DNA of 64,000 bases from Amphiplicatus metriothermophilus (GCF_900199215.1 NZ_FZQA01000002.1:62001-126000); one strand, 5' to 3'. Shown: positions 28,998 through 38,691, counted from the stretch's first letter. Notes: generated by a model from the letters alone, not told the origin. Made by a program: numbers and translations.

Positions 28998-29291
28998 GTG
29001 CGCGTGCGCTTTACGCGGCCGGCGCTCGCCGATCTCGAAGAGGCCTTCGCCTTCATCGCCGAGCGCAATCCGCAGGCCGCGGCCGACGTCATCGACGCCG
29101 TCGAAGGCGCCGTGGCGGCGCTTGCGCGCCATCCCCGGCTCGGCCGGCCGGGCAGGGTGAAGGGAACCCGCGAGCTCGTCGTAGCCGGCGCGCCGTTCGT
29201 CGCGGCCTACCGGATCACGGGCGAGACCGTGGACATTCTCGCCGTCATTCACGCCGCGCGGCGCTGGCCGGATCGCTTCGGGGAGGGCTGA
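28998..29291 (+). CDS. ParE/RelE-family toxin
   Basis: 97-aa toxin of the ParE/RelE superfamily. The conserved core RPALADLEEAFAFIAERNPQ, the HPRLGRPGRVKGTRELVV turn and the final strand VDILAVIHAARRWPDRF are intact. ParE members poison DNA gyrase and RelE members cleave mRNA; the C-terminal sequence favours ParE type. It starts with GTG directly after the antitoxin stop, giving coupled translation. No frame damage is seen. Confidence 0.88.
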   Translation: MRVRFTRPALADLEEAFAFIAERNPQAAADVIDAVEGAVAALARHPRLGRPGRVKGTRELVVAGAPFVAAYRITGETVDILAVIHAARRWPDRFGEG

Positions 29292-29358
29292 GCGGCCTTG
29301 CGGTAACCAGATACCACACGCATAACCTGCCGATTTTGCAAGGCGATTTCGAAAGGTG

Positions 29359-29387
29359 TTGACGCGTCCGCGCCGCTGGGTTATCGG
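29359..29387 (+). promoter_or_regulatory. Candidate promoter of rplM-rpsI
   Basis: TTGACG (29359-29364) and TATCGG (29382-29387) are separated by 17 bp, about 80 bp before rplM. The -35 is a 5/6 match; the -10 is weak. Confidence 0.35.
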
Positions 29388-29465
29388 CGCGGCTCCCTCC
29401 CGGCGGTCCGAGCGCGCGCCGTCCGGGATCCGACATCCAACGCTCGCGTTCCAGGATCGACCGTC

Positions 29466-29933
29466 ATGAAAACCTACTCCGCCAAGCCGGGCGAGGTTGA
29501 GTCCAAATGGGTGCTGATCGACGCCGAAGGGCTCGTCGTCGGCCGGCTCGCCTCGCTCATCGCCATGCGCCTGCGCGGCAAGCACAAGCCGCATTACACC
29601 CCGCATGTGGACTGCGGCGATCATGTGGTCGTCGTCAACGCCGACAAGGTCGTCTTCACGGGCCGCAAGCTGAAGCAGAAGAAGTTCTTCTGGCACACCG
29701 GCTATCCGGGCGGGATCAAGGAGCGCACGATGGACAAGATCCTCGGCGGCAAGCATCCCGAGCGCGTTCTGATGAAGGCGGTGGAGCGGATGATGCCCAA
29801 GGACTCCCCGCTCGCGCGCGCGCAGATGACCAAGCTGCGCGTCTACGCCGGCCCCGATCATCCGCATGCGGCCCAGTCGCCCGAGCCGCTCGACGTCGCC
29901 GCCCTCAACGCCAAGAACTCGAAAGCCGCGTAA
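29466..29933 (+). CDS. rplM: 50S ribosomal protein L13
   Basis: 155-aa large-subunit protein. Signatures [36 protein letters not shown] and the late [15 protein letters not shown] are present. It is separated by 3 nt from rpsI, the near-universal L13-S9 operon. Confidence 0.98.
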   Translation: MKTYSAKPGEVESKWVLIDAEGLVVGRLASLIAMRLRGKHKPHYTPHVDCGDHVVVVNADKVVFTGRKLKQKKFFWHTGYPGGIKERTMDKILGGKHPERVLMKAVERMMPKDSPLARAQMTKLRVYAGPDHPHAAQSPEPLDVAALNAKNSKAA

Positions 29934-29936
29934 GCC

Positions 29937-30422
29937 ATGAGCACGACCACCCTTGAAAACCTGAAAGACGCCGCCGCCGAGGCCGGCCTCGTCGCCCCGG
30001 CCGAAGACGCCCTGCCCGAGCCGAAGATCGACGCCCAGGGCCGCGCCTACGCCACCGGCAAGCGCAAGACCGCCGTCGCGCGCGTGTGGATCAAGCCGGG
30101 CGCCGGGCGCATCACGGTCAACGACAAGGACCACACGGAATATTTCGGCCGCGCGGTGCTGCAGATGATCATCAAGCAGCCGCTCGTCGCCGTCGAGCGC
30201 GCCGACCAGTACGACGTGGTGTGCACGGTGTCGGGCTCCGGCCCGTCGGGCCAGGCCGGCGCGGTGCGCCACGGCATCGCCCGCGCGCTCACCTTCTACG
30301 AGCCCGAGCTGCGCCCGACGCTGAAGAAGGGCGGCTTCCTCACCCGCGACAGCCGCGTCGTCGAGCGCAAGAAATACGGCCGCAAGAAAGCCCGCCGCTC
30401 GTTCCAGTTCTCCAAGCGCTAG
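29937..30422 (+). CDS. rpsI: 30S ribosomal protein S9
   Basis: 161-aa small-subunit protein. After a 38-residue alphaproteobacterial N-terminal extension rich in Ala/Glu, the S9 core starts at [18 protein letters not shown] and ends with the basic [15 protein letters not shown] tail that reaches the ribosomal P site. Second gene of the rplM-rpsI operon, followed by palindromic repeats. Confidence 0.98.
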   Translation: MSTTTLENLKDAAAEAGLVAPAEDALPEPKIDAQGRAYATGKRKTAVARVWIKPGAGRITVNDKDHTEYFGRAVLQMIIKQPLVAVERADQYDVVCTVSGSGPSGQAGAVRHGIARALTFYEPELRPTLKKGGFLTRDSRVVERKKYGRKKARRSFQFSKR

Positions 30423-30429
30423 GGCGGCC

Positions 30430-30621
30430 GTCTTCCCGGGCGCTGCGCGGCGCGCAGCGCCGCTGCCCAGACCCGGCGTCGCTCTCGGCCGAGTTCCCGT
30501 CATCCCGGACGCTGCGCAGCATGAAATGCTGCGCCGCCGATCCGGGATCGCTCCCCATACGCTCCCCGTCATGCCGGGCGCGCCGCAGCGCGCAGCGCCG
30601 CCGCGCAGGCCCGGGATCGCT
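30430..30621. repeat. Cluster of three palindromic REP-like repeats
   Basis: Three related units begin at about 30430, 30499 and 30569 (period 69-70 bp). Each starts with a GTC(A/T)T-CCGG-type edge and ends near CCGG(G)ATCGCT, enclosing a strong hairpin. In unit 1, 30439-30448 pairs with 30452-30461. In unit 2, 30514-30522 pairs with 30526-30534, with outer arms ATCCCGGA (30502-30509) and TCCGGGAT (30541-30548). Such elements are typical dispersed intergenic repeats and may also end the rpsI transcript. Confidence 0.7.
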
Positions 30622-30883
30622 CTCGTCCCGCCCGCCGTCCCCCCGGCCGAACGGGCGCTTGCGTTTCGTGCGAAACGAACGGGCCGGCGTTCGCGCTCGT
30701 TCAGCGCCCGCGCGGGCGCCGGCCCGGTTTCGAACGATTCGCCTCGCGGCGTTTCGCACGGAATCGCCCCCGGGGCCCGGGCGGCGCGCCGCGCCGGCGC
30801 GGCCCGGCGGGCGGGCGCGGCTGGGCGGGAAGGGAAAGGCGCGGGCGTTCTCATGCGCCCAGTATGGAGCCGGGCCGACAGGC

Positions 30884-30905
30884 GGGGATAACTTTCCCCG
30901 TTTTT
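30884..30905 (+). terminator. Terminator-like hairpin
   Basis: GGGGA (30884-30888) pairs with TCCCC (30895-30899), followed by GTTTTT. The stem is short but G/C-rich. It would end read-through from the rplM-rpsI side. Confidence 0.4.
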
Positions 30906-30969
30906 CGGTTAAGTCCTTGTTTTTCCGAGGGGGGAATTCCACGCAAAGGCGGAAGAATTCGGGAATGGG

Positions 30970-31004
30970 GCAGGCAGCAGGCGGCAGGGAGCAGGGAGCA
31001 GCAA
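30970..31004. repeat. Heptanucleotide tandem repeat
   Basis: Five tandem copies of a 7-mer of form GCAGGNR (the last copy diverges to GCAGCAA). It is purine-rich on the plus strand and non-coding. Confidence 0.6.
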
Positions 31005-31185
31005 GAGCAGGCCGGCTGGAGCTGAGGCGCCGCCCGCCGATGCGGAGCGCGCCGCGCATTCGAAAAGGCGTCCATCGGCCTTCGGCCTCAGCCCGCGCTA
31101 AGATCCTTGGACAGGAATTCGCCGGCCGTAGCGCGAACCGGCGCCCGCCGTTAAGGCGTCGCAGCGAGGCGGAAATTCCGCGGGC

Positions 31186-31587
31186 TCATGCGGGCTTGCG
31201 CCGTTTGCGGGCCGGGGCGGGGAGGCGGCTCCGCGCCGGCTTTTTCGCGCGGCGCGCCGGCGCGCGCGACAGCGGCTCCAGCATGGCGAGGCGCACCGGC
31301 GGGCGGCCCGGAAACTCCGCGATCAGGCTGAGCTCGCCGCCCATGCCCTTCACATATTCGCCGAGGGTGGAGAGCAGCATGTCCGCGCGCCGCTCGATGC
31401 GCGAAACCGTGTCCTGGCCGACGCCGAGGCGCTGCGCCATGCGTGTCTGCGTGAGCCCCATGGCCTTGCGCAGATCCTGCAGGGACGCCTCCTCGGCGAC
31501 GAGCGCGGCGGCGCGCGCCTCGATCTTCCGGCGGCGCGCCGCCGGCAGCGATTTCATGATTTCATCAACCGTTCGACCCACGGTCAT
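31186..31587 (-). CDS. XRE-family antitoxin (HigA-like)
   Basis: 133-aa protein with an XRE-type helix-turn-helix (LQDLRKAMGLTQTRMAQRLG, then VGQDTVSRIERR) in the middle and a conserved MLLSTLGEYVKGMGGELSLI segment used to bind the toxin. The last 25 residues are an unusual Arg/Lys/Pro/Ala-rich basic tail. It overlaps the upstream toxin gene by 4 nt (toxin-first order, as in higBA). It probably represses the shared promoter at 31944-31972. Confidence 0.85.
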   Translation of the reverse strand: MTVGRTVDEIMKSLPAARRRKIEARAAALVAEEASLQDLRKAMGLTQTRMAQRLGVGQDTVSRIERRADMLLSTLGEYVKGMGGELSLIAEFPGRPPVRLAMLEPLSRAPARRAKKPARSRLPAPARKRRKPA

Positions 31588-31939
31588 CCTCTCTTCAGTT
31601 GCGCGACATGCGCGTCAAAGCGTTCATCTGCGATCCTGATCAAACGCCTGTAGAACTTCCTTTCGCTTCCGCCGGCCTTGTCGCCGGCGACGAGCAGCAC
31701 CGCCTGTCGATACGGGTCGAACGCCAAAGCGACCCGCCAGACGCCGCCGTCCGCATCGAAGCGCAGCTCCTTCATGTTGGCGTGCTTCGATCCTTTCAAG
31801 GCGTCGACCCAAGGCCGGCCCGTCTCAGGGCCGAATCGCTCGGGCAGCTCGGCGCGCGCCAGCAATTCGTCCTGAACGGCGTCCGGCAGCAGAAAAACTC
31901 CTCTTCGAAGGCGTCATGCAGACGGACCGTCCACGGCAT
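31584..31939 (-). pseudogene. HigB/Gp49-like toxin gene with a one-base frameshift
   Basis: The 93-residue downstream frame (from 31865) contains the hallmark of the RelE/HigB Gp49-like toxin family: GRPWVDALKGSKHANMKELR, then FDADGGVWRVALAFDP and LLVAGDKAGGSERKFYRRLI. The N-terminal part, starting at ATG 31939 (MPWTVRLHDAFEEEFF), is in another frame. The frames join at a run of five T (31893-31897 on the minus strand); a sixth T, or a -1 slip, would give EEEFFLLPDAVQDELL and a normal 118-aa toxin. It is either disrupted, dependent on slippage, or a homopolymer sequencing error. Confidence 0.75.
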
Positions 31940-31943
31940 GGTC

Positions 31944-31972
31944 AATATGGCTTTCTATCCATATGGCGTCAA
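31944..31972 (-). promoter_or_regulatory. Promoter and operator of the HigBA-like module
   Basis: On the minus strand TTGACG (31967-31972) and CATATT (31944-31949) are 17 bp apart. An inverted repeat ATATGG/CCATAT (31945-31950 with 31959-31964) lies between and over the hexamers. The -10 ends 5 nt before the toxin ATG, so the transcript would be leaderless or nearly so. Confidence 0.5.
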
Positions 31973-32128
31973 GGTCATATGAAAGCGGATCGCCGGACCG
32001 GCCGAAACCTGCGGCGAGTCGGCGCGGGCGGGGAGAGGGGCCGCGGCGCCAGAGGCCGAGGTGGCCGCGCTGGCGCTACGGCCGGCGGCGTCAAAACGTG
32101 TCAGCCGCCGGCGCAAAAGCGATTACGG

Positions 32129-32154
32129 GCCGCGCCGCCTGACCGCGGCGCGGC
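32129..32154 (-). terminator. Stem-loop after the PEP-CTERM-type gene
   Basis: Perfect 10-bp GC-only stem (32129-32138 with 32145-32154, 6-nt loop) 14 nt downstream of the minus-strand stop codon. No strong T run follows, so it is a weak or RNA-end-protecting terminator. Confidence 0.5.
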
Positions 32155-32167
32155 GAAAGGGCGGGCG

Positions 32168-32830
32168 TCAGGCGCGGGCCGTCCGGCGCCCGGCGAAGCC
32201 GAGCCCTGCAAGGCCGGTCAGCAACAAGACGAGCGCGCCGGGAACCGGCACTTCCGAGACGGCGAGCGACTTGACCTTGTATCCGTCGCCGGACCCGCCG
32301 GGCACGGTGGCGATCAGATAGCGGAACGCGTTCCCCATGAGATTGACCGTCACGAGTCCTTCCAGGCCGGAACCCGCGCCGGAGGCGATCAACGAACTCA
32401 CCGACGTAAGACAGCTCAGGCCGCCCGCCGTGCAGGAGGCGACCGATCCGTCATTGGTCCCCCAGATCCGGTAATCGTCGAAAAACGACGCCAGCGACAG
32501 CGTGATCGATTCGAAATTCACAATCACTCCGAAATCGAAGACGATCGCTTCGTCGTCGCCGACATTGTCGATCTGGTTGCTGTCGAGAAGGCCGAGATTC
32601 ACGCCGAGCCCGAAAAGGCCCTGATGAAGGCTCGGGGTCGGGGGCTGTTCGGTGTTGATGGCGATTGCGGTGACCGAGTGCGCGCCGTCGGTGAAGACCG
32701 CCGTCTCGCCGAGATCGCCGCCGAGTCCGGCGAAAGTGAAGGTGGCCGCCTGCGCCGGGGCGCCCATGAGGGCGGCTGACAACGCCGCCGCAAGCGCGGC
32801 GTTCTTAAAGCGAAGCATATCTGTCTCCAT
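32168..32830 (-). CDS. PEP/VPLPA-CTERM sorting-signal protein
   Basis: 220-aa exported protein. A Sec signal peptide (ALAAALSAALMGAPAQA, cleavage after AQA) is followed by a beta-rich mature domain with one Cys pair (about 134-141). The C terminus has a sorting signal: VPVPGAL motif, hydrophobic helix LVLLLTGLAGLGFA, then the basic end GRRTARA. This matches the exosortase-dependent VPLPA/PEP-CTERM class, whose members are cleaved and exported to the cell surface, often with exopolysaccharide. No exosortase is in the window. Function of the mature domain unknown. Confidence 0.8.
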   Translation of the reverse strand: METDMLRFKNAALAAALSAALMGAPAQAATFTFAGLGGDLGETAVFTDGAHSVTAIAINTEQPPTPSLHQGLFGLGVNLGLLDSNQIDNVGDDEAIVFDFGVIVNFESITLSLASFFDDYRIWGTNDGSVASCTAGGLSCLTSVSSLIASGAGSGLEGLVTVNLMGNAFRYLIATVPGGSGDGYKVKSLAVSEVPVPGALVLLLTGLAGLGFAGRRTARA

Positions 32831-33048
32831 GCATAAAGAGCGCGATCCAGATCCCGGCCGGACGAGACGCGGGGAGATTCGCCGCCAGAGGAGACGCTTA
32901 TCAAAACGTCAATTTCATATCAATATTTATACAATGACGCTAAACATTTGCGTAATGGTTTTCACGGTTTTCGCGCCTTTGGTTGGTAATGAACGCCGAT
33001 GCAATTTTCCGGAGCAACGGCTCCTGAAGCCGTGAAGGCGCGGCCGCG
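32831..33048. other. AT-rich intergenic region between the PEP-CTERM gene and uvrB
   Basis: The stretch 32900-32985 is markedly AT-rich and probably carries the promoter of the PEP-CTERM gene, though no clear -35/-10 pair stands out. Near 33010-33030, overlapping short stems (GGAGC/GCTCC and ACGGCT/AGCCGT) may end the uvrB transcript. Confidence 0.35.
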
Positions 33049-35448
<2,400 letters not shown>

Positions 35449-35494
35449 GGCCGCAATGTAGGCCGCCGCGCGGGGAAGGGAAGAGAAAGAGCGC

Positions 35495-35941
35495 CTATTC
35501 AAGCACGCTCGGCCAGTTCGCGTCGGCCCTGGCGATGAAGCCGGGGATGTCGGCTTCCCATTTGCGCTGCACGCCGGCGTCGTAGTTGAGATAGAGCCCG
35601 CCCTCGACGATGGTCCAGTATTTCGGGTTTCCGCGCGCGACATAGCCCTGCGCCACGGCCCAGGCGCAGTAGCCGCCATATCGGGGCGCATAGGCTTCCG
35701 GATCGGCGCGGAATCTTTCCAGGTTCTCCGCCGAGGCGAAGCGCCACCGTGCGCCTTTGTATTCGAGGCTGAACGCGGCCGAGCCCTTCGCCGGCTCGCC
35801 CTGGACGAAATAGGCCACGGCGTCATAGCCGTCGAGCGCGAGATTGGAGAACAGCCCGGTGTAGACTTCGGGCTTGGCCGCCTGCGCCGCGCCGGCGGCG
35901 AAGAAGGCGGCGCATAGCGCGGCGATGAAACGAAGCGGCAT
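35495..35941 (-). CDS. Exported YHS-domain protein
   Basis: 148-aa periplasmic protein. The Sec signal peptide ([17 protein letters not shown]) is followed by a YHS domain: [38 protein letters not shown] and [17 protein letters not shown] domains occur in metal-binding and heavy-metal-related proteins; here one Cys (GGYC) is retained. Its role is not defined. ATG 35941 gives the complete signal peptide. It lies 46 bp upstream of uvrB on the same strand. Confidence 0.85.
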   Translation of the reverse strand: MPLRFIAALCAAFFAAGAAQAAKPEVYTGLFSNLALDGYDAVAYFVQGEPAKGSAAFSLEYKGARWRFASAENLERFRADPEAYAPRYGGYCAWAVAQGYVARGNPKYWTIVEGGLYLNYDAGVQRKWEADIPGFIARADANWPSVLE

Positions 35942-36012
35942 AGGTTCGCTCTCGGGGTTGGTTGCGCGGGAGAACCTACGCCGCGACCGGCGGCGCGCAA
36001 GCGCGCATCCGT

Positions 36013-36345
36013 TCACGATCCGGCGACGCCGACCAGGAAATAGACGGCCGCGCTGCTGGCCAGACCGGCGATGACGTTCATCGGCAGGCCGATCTTCACG
36101 AAGTCCGAAAAGCGGTAATTGCCCGCCGCATAGACCAGCGTATTGGTCTGATAGCCGATGGGCATGGCGAAGCTCGCGCTCGCGCCGAACATCACCGCGA
36201 CGATCAGCGGGCGCGGGTCCATGCCGAGACTTTCCGCGATCGAGATGACGAGCGGCGTCAGCAGCGCCGCCACGGCGTTGTTGGTCACCGTCTCGGTCAT
36301 GGCCGGGGCGAGGACGAAGATCCCGAAGATCAGCAGAAACGGCGG
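36013..36345 (-). pseudogene. C-terminal remnant of an SLC13/DASS-family permease
   Basis: About 110 codons match the last two to three transmembrane segments of SLC13-type sodium/dicarboxylate or sulfate transporters: PPFLLIFGIFVLAPAMTETV, TNNAVAALLTPLVISIAESL, and GASASFAMPIGYQTNTLVYA. Full family members have about 450-600 residues. Upstream of 36345 the frame stops resembling a transporter and the strand is occupied by other sequence, so the N-terminal three quarters is missing. It ends close to the YHS gene and is probably a decaying fragment. Confidence 0.75.
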
Positions 36346-36505
36346 GCGCCGCCGCGCCGGCGATCGTAAAGGGAGTCTCGGCCGGAAAGGCGAGCCCCGC
36401 GTCCGCGCCTGCGGAGCGCCTGCGCGCCGGGGCGGATTTCACTTTCGCCGAAAGCGCATTAGGATGCGCGCCGTTTTCGTATTCCGTATCCAATCCGAGG
36501 CGGAC

Positions 36506-38272
36506 ATGGTTCGTGCGTCCATCATTCCAAGCCTTGCGCTCGCGTTGGTTTTCGTCGTTCTGCAACCGGCTTTCGCCGCGCCGTCCGACGCGCTCGCCGC
36601 GCTGTTCGACGACTACTGGGCGCACGAGATGGCCGAGAACCCGTTCGCAGCGACCGCGGCCGGCGTCGAAGGTTATGACGACAAGGTTCCCGCCGTCGCG
36701 CCGGAAGATCACGCCCGGCGCGCGGACGCGGCCCGGGCCTTCATGGCGCGGCTCGAGGCGATCGATCTTTCCGCCGTGTCGGAAAGCGAGCGGATGAGCG
36801 CGGAGATTCTGCGCTTCATTCTGAAGCACGATATCGCGCTGTCGAAGTTCCGGATGTGGCGCATCCCGTTTCTCGCGGACACCGGCTTTCACTCCGACAT
36901 CGGCTATGCGGTTCGCGCGACGCCTTTCCGTACCGAGAAGGACTATGAGAACTATCTCGCCCGGCTGAGGGCGCTGCCGGGCTATCTCGATCAGAATGTC
37001 GAGAACATGCGTATCGGCCTCGCCGAAGGCTTCGCGCAGCCGAAGGAGATTCTGCCCTACATCTTGCCGTCCTTCGAAGCGCAGGCGACGGCGCAGGCGG
37101 AGGATCATCCCCTCTACAGGCCTTTCGCGTCGATTCCCGAATCGATCGGCCGGCGCAAGCGCGCTGCGCTCGCGCGGGAAGGAAAGGCGGTTCTCGAAAA
37201 CCATGTGATCCCGGCCTACGCCCGCGTTCTCGCCTTCATGAAGGAGGAATATCTGCCGAACGCGCCGGAGAAGATCGGCGCGCGCAACCTGCCGGACGGC
37301 GAAGCCTATTACGCCGCGCTCGTGCGCTATTACACGACGCGCGACGACGCGACGGCCGAGGAAATCCACCAGATCGGCCTCAAGGAGGTCGCGCGCATCC
37401 GCAAGGAGATGGAGGCGGCGATCGCCGAGTCGGGATTCGAGGGTTCGTTCGAGGAGTTTCAGGAGTTTCTGCGTACGGACGAACAGTTTTACGCCGACGC
37501 GCCCGAGGCGCTTCTGAAAGAGGCGGCGTGGATCGCCAAGACCATCGACGGGCGGCTGCCCGGCTTTTTCGGCAAGCTGCCGCGCCAGCCCTATTCGGTC
37601 GAGCCGGTGCCGGCCGAGATCGCGCCCAACTACACGACGGGGCGCTATGTCTCGGCGCCGGCGGACGCGCCGCGCGGCGGGGCCTACTGGGTGAACACCT
37701 ACGCCCTCGACAAGCGCCCGCTCTACGAGCTGCCGGCGCTCACGCTGCATGAGGCCGTTCCCGGCCATCACCTGCAGAACGCGCTCGCGCTGGAGATCGA
37801 GAACGCGCCCGAATTCCGCAAGCAGTTCTATCCGCACGCCTTCGGCGAGGGCTGGGGCCTCTATTCGGAGAAGCTGGGCGTCGAGATGGGAATCTATCAG
37901 ACGCCTTACGATCATTTCGGCCGGCTGTCCTACGAGATGTGGCGGGCCTGCCGGCTGGTCATCGACACGGGCGTCCACGCCAAGGGCTGGAGCCGTCGGC
38001 AGGCGATCGACTATCTCGCCGCCAACACCGCCCTGTCGCTGCATAACGTGCAGACCGAGGTCGACCGCTATATCGCTTGGCCGGGCCAGGCGCTCGCCTA
38101 CAAGATGGGCGAGCTGACGATCTGGGAGCTCCGGCGCAAGGCGGAAGCCGAACTCGGCGACCGGTTCGACATCCGCGCTTTCCACGACGCGGTGCTGACC
38201 GAGGGCGGCCTGCCGCTCGATCTCCTCGCCGCGCGCGTCGACGCCTATATCGCGCGCACGAAGGGGAGGTAG
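36506..38272 (+). CDS. Exported DUF885 family protein (putative metallopeptidase)
   Basis: 588-aa DUF885 protein. The signal peptide (LALALVFVVLQPAFA) places it in the periplasm. The family hallmark LHEAVPGHHLQNALA is at residues 414-428 (H415, E416, H420-H421), followed by the conserved FGEGWGLYSEKLG and the GQALAYKMGE segment. These suggest a zinc-dependent HExxx-type metallopeptidase; some relatives act on peptides, but the substrate here is unknown. ATG 36506 begins the signal peptide. It is divergent from the permease remnant and ends before a strong terminator. Confidence 0.88.
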   Translation: MVRASIIPSLALALVFVVLQPAFAAPSDALAALFDDYWAHEMAENPFAATAAGVEGYDDKVPAVAPEDHARRADAARAFMARLEAIDLSAVSESERMSAEILRFILKHDIALSKFRMWRIPFLADTGFHSDIGYAVRATPFRTEKDYENYLARLRALPGYLDQNVENMRIGLAEGFAQPKEILPYILPSFEAQATAQAEDHPLYRPFASIPESIGRRKRAALAREGKAVLENHVIPAYARVLAFMKEEYLPNAPEKIGARNLPDGEAYYAALVRYYTTRDDATAEEIHQIGLKEVARIRKEMEAAIAESGFEGSFEEFQEFLRTDEQFYADAPEALLKEAAWIAKTIDGRLPGFFGKLPRQPYSVEPVPAEIAPNYTTGRYVSAPADAPRGGAYWVNTYALDKRPLYELPALTLHEAVPGHHLQNALALEIENAPEFRKQFYPHAFGEGWGLYSEKLGVEMGIYQTPYDHFGRLSYEMWRACRLVIDTGVHAKGWSRRQAIDYLAANTALSLHNVQTEVDRYIAWPGQALAYKMGELTIWELRRKAEAELGDRFDIRAFHDAVLTEGGLPLDLLAARVDAYIARTKGR

Positions 38273-38298
38273 CCCCGACGGGCCGCGCCGCCGACGAA

Positions 38299-38325
38299 AA
38301 ACGCGGCGCTTGCGGCGCCGCGTTT
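38299..38325. terminator. Bidirectional terminator after the DUF885 gene
   Basis: Perfect 11-bp stem (38299-38309 with 38315-38325, 5-nt loop) ending AAA/TTT. It lies between the convergent DUF885 (+) and small membrane protein (-) genes. Confidence 0.75.
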
Positions 38326-38354
38326 GAACGCTCCGGTCGCGGCGGCGGGACCGC

Positions 38355-38546
38355 CTAGGGCGTCGCGCAGCTCGCCTCGTAGCATTCTTCGAACATCGGA
38401 ACGGCCTGAGCCGTGGCGAAAGCGGCGGGCAGGGCGATCGCCATCGCGACGAGGCCGATGCCGATATAGAGCGCGGCCGCGCTGAACGCGGCGAAATCGG
38501 CCAGCGGCCTGGCTTCCGCATGGCGGGGCGCTGAAATGACGGCCAT
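38355..38546 (-). CDS. Small single-pass membrane protein, unknown function
   Basis: 63-aa protein. An excellent AGGAGG ribosome-binding site lies about 6 nt before the ATG, and there is one hydrophobic helix (about residues 22-48: FSAAALYIGIGLVAMAIALP). The short outer tail contains two cysteines (FEECYEASCATP). Not recognised. It is flanked by a terminator on its 3' side and by the Pho-box-like array on its 5' side, so it might respond to phosphate status (inference). Confidence 0.6.
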   Translation of the reverse strand: MAVISAPRHAEARPLADFAAFSAAALYIGIGLVAMAIALPAAFATAQAVPMFEECYEASCATP

Positions 38547-38599
38547 AGACGCCTCCTCTACTCGAAACTTCGTTCGCCCGGCGCTTCGATGACGGCAGT

Positions 38600-38639
38600 C
38601 TGTCGCAAATCCGTTATCAAAGTGTCACGGAACTTTCAT
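38600..38639 (+). promoter_or_regulatory. Tandem Pho-box-like array
   Basis: Four 7-mers spaced exactly 11 bp apart resemble the PhoB half-site CTGTCAT: CTGTCGC (38600), CCGTTAT (38611), GTGTCAC (38622) and CTTTCAT (38633), with mainly AT-rich 4-bp spacers. Together they match 21 of 28 consensus positions. They lie in the 302-bp gap between the small membrane protein and chorismate mutase genes. The orientation favours rightward transcription. Confidence 0.55.
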
Positions 38640-38641
38640 AT

Positions 38642-38691
38642 AGCGCACAATTTGCGCAACTTCAATGGCGGATATGCGCAAAGAGTGCGCA
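38642..38691. repeat. (T/A)GCGCA hexamers with 11-bp periodicity
   Basis: AGCGCA at 38642 and TGCGCA at 38653, 38675 and 38686: intervals 11, 22 and 11 bp. The motif repeats once per helical turn, directly downstream of the Pho-box-like array. A binding array for an unknown regulator is possible. Confidence 0.4.

Larger units (their letters stand above)
30622..31185. other. Non-coding region after rpsI
   Basis: About 560 bp with no supported gene. Contents: a short CGTTTCG-TG-CGAAACG hairpin near 30665, GC-rich low-complexity sequence to about 30840, a terminator-like hairpin at 30884-30905 and a heptanucleotide tandem repeat at 30970-31004. Long open frames here lack coding character. Confidence 0.5.

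Noticed and set aside
27426-30854. 1142-aa minus-strand open frame
   Set aside because: Only the part ending at 28619 (397 aa) has a lipoprotein signal and coding character. The upstream part is antisense to parDE, rplM and rpsI and results from GC-rich codon bias.
35495-38521. 1008-aa minus-strand open frame
   Set aside because: Only the YHS protein (35495-35941) is supported. The rest is antisense to the DUF885 gene.
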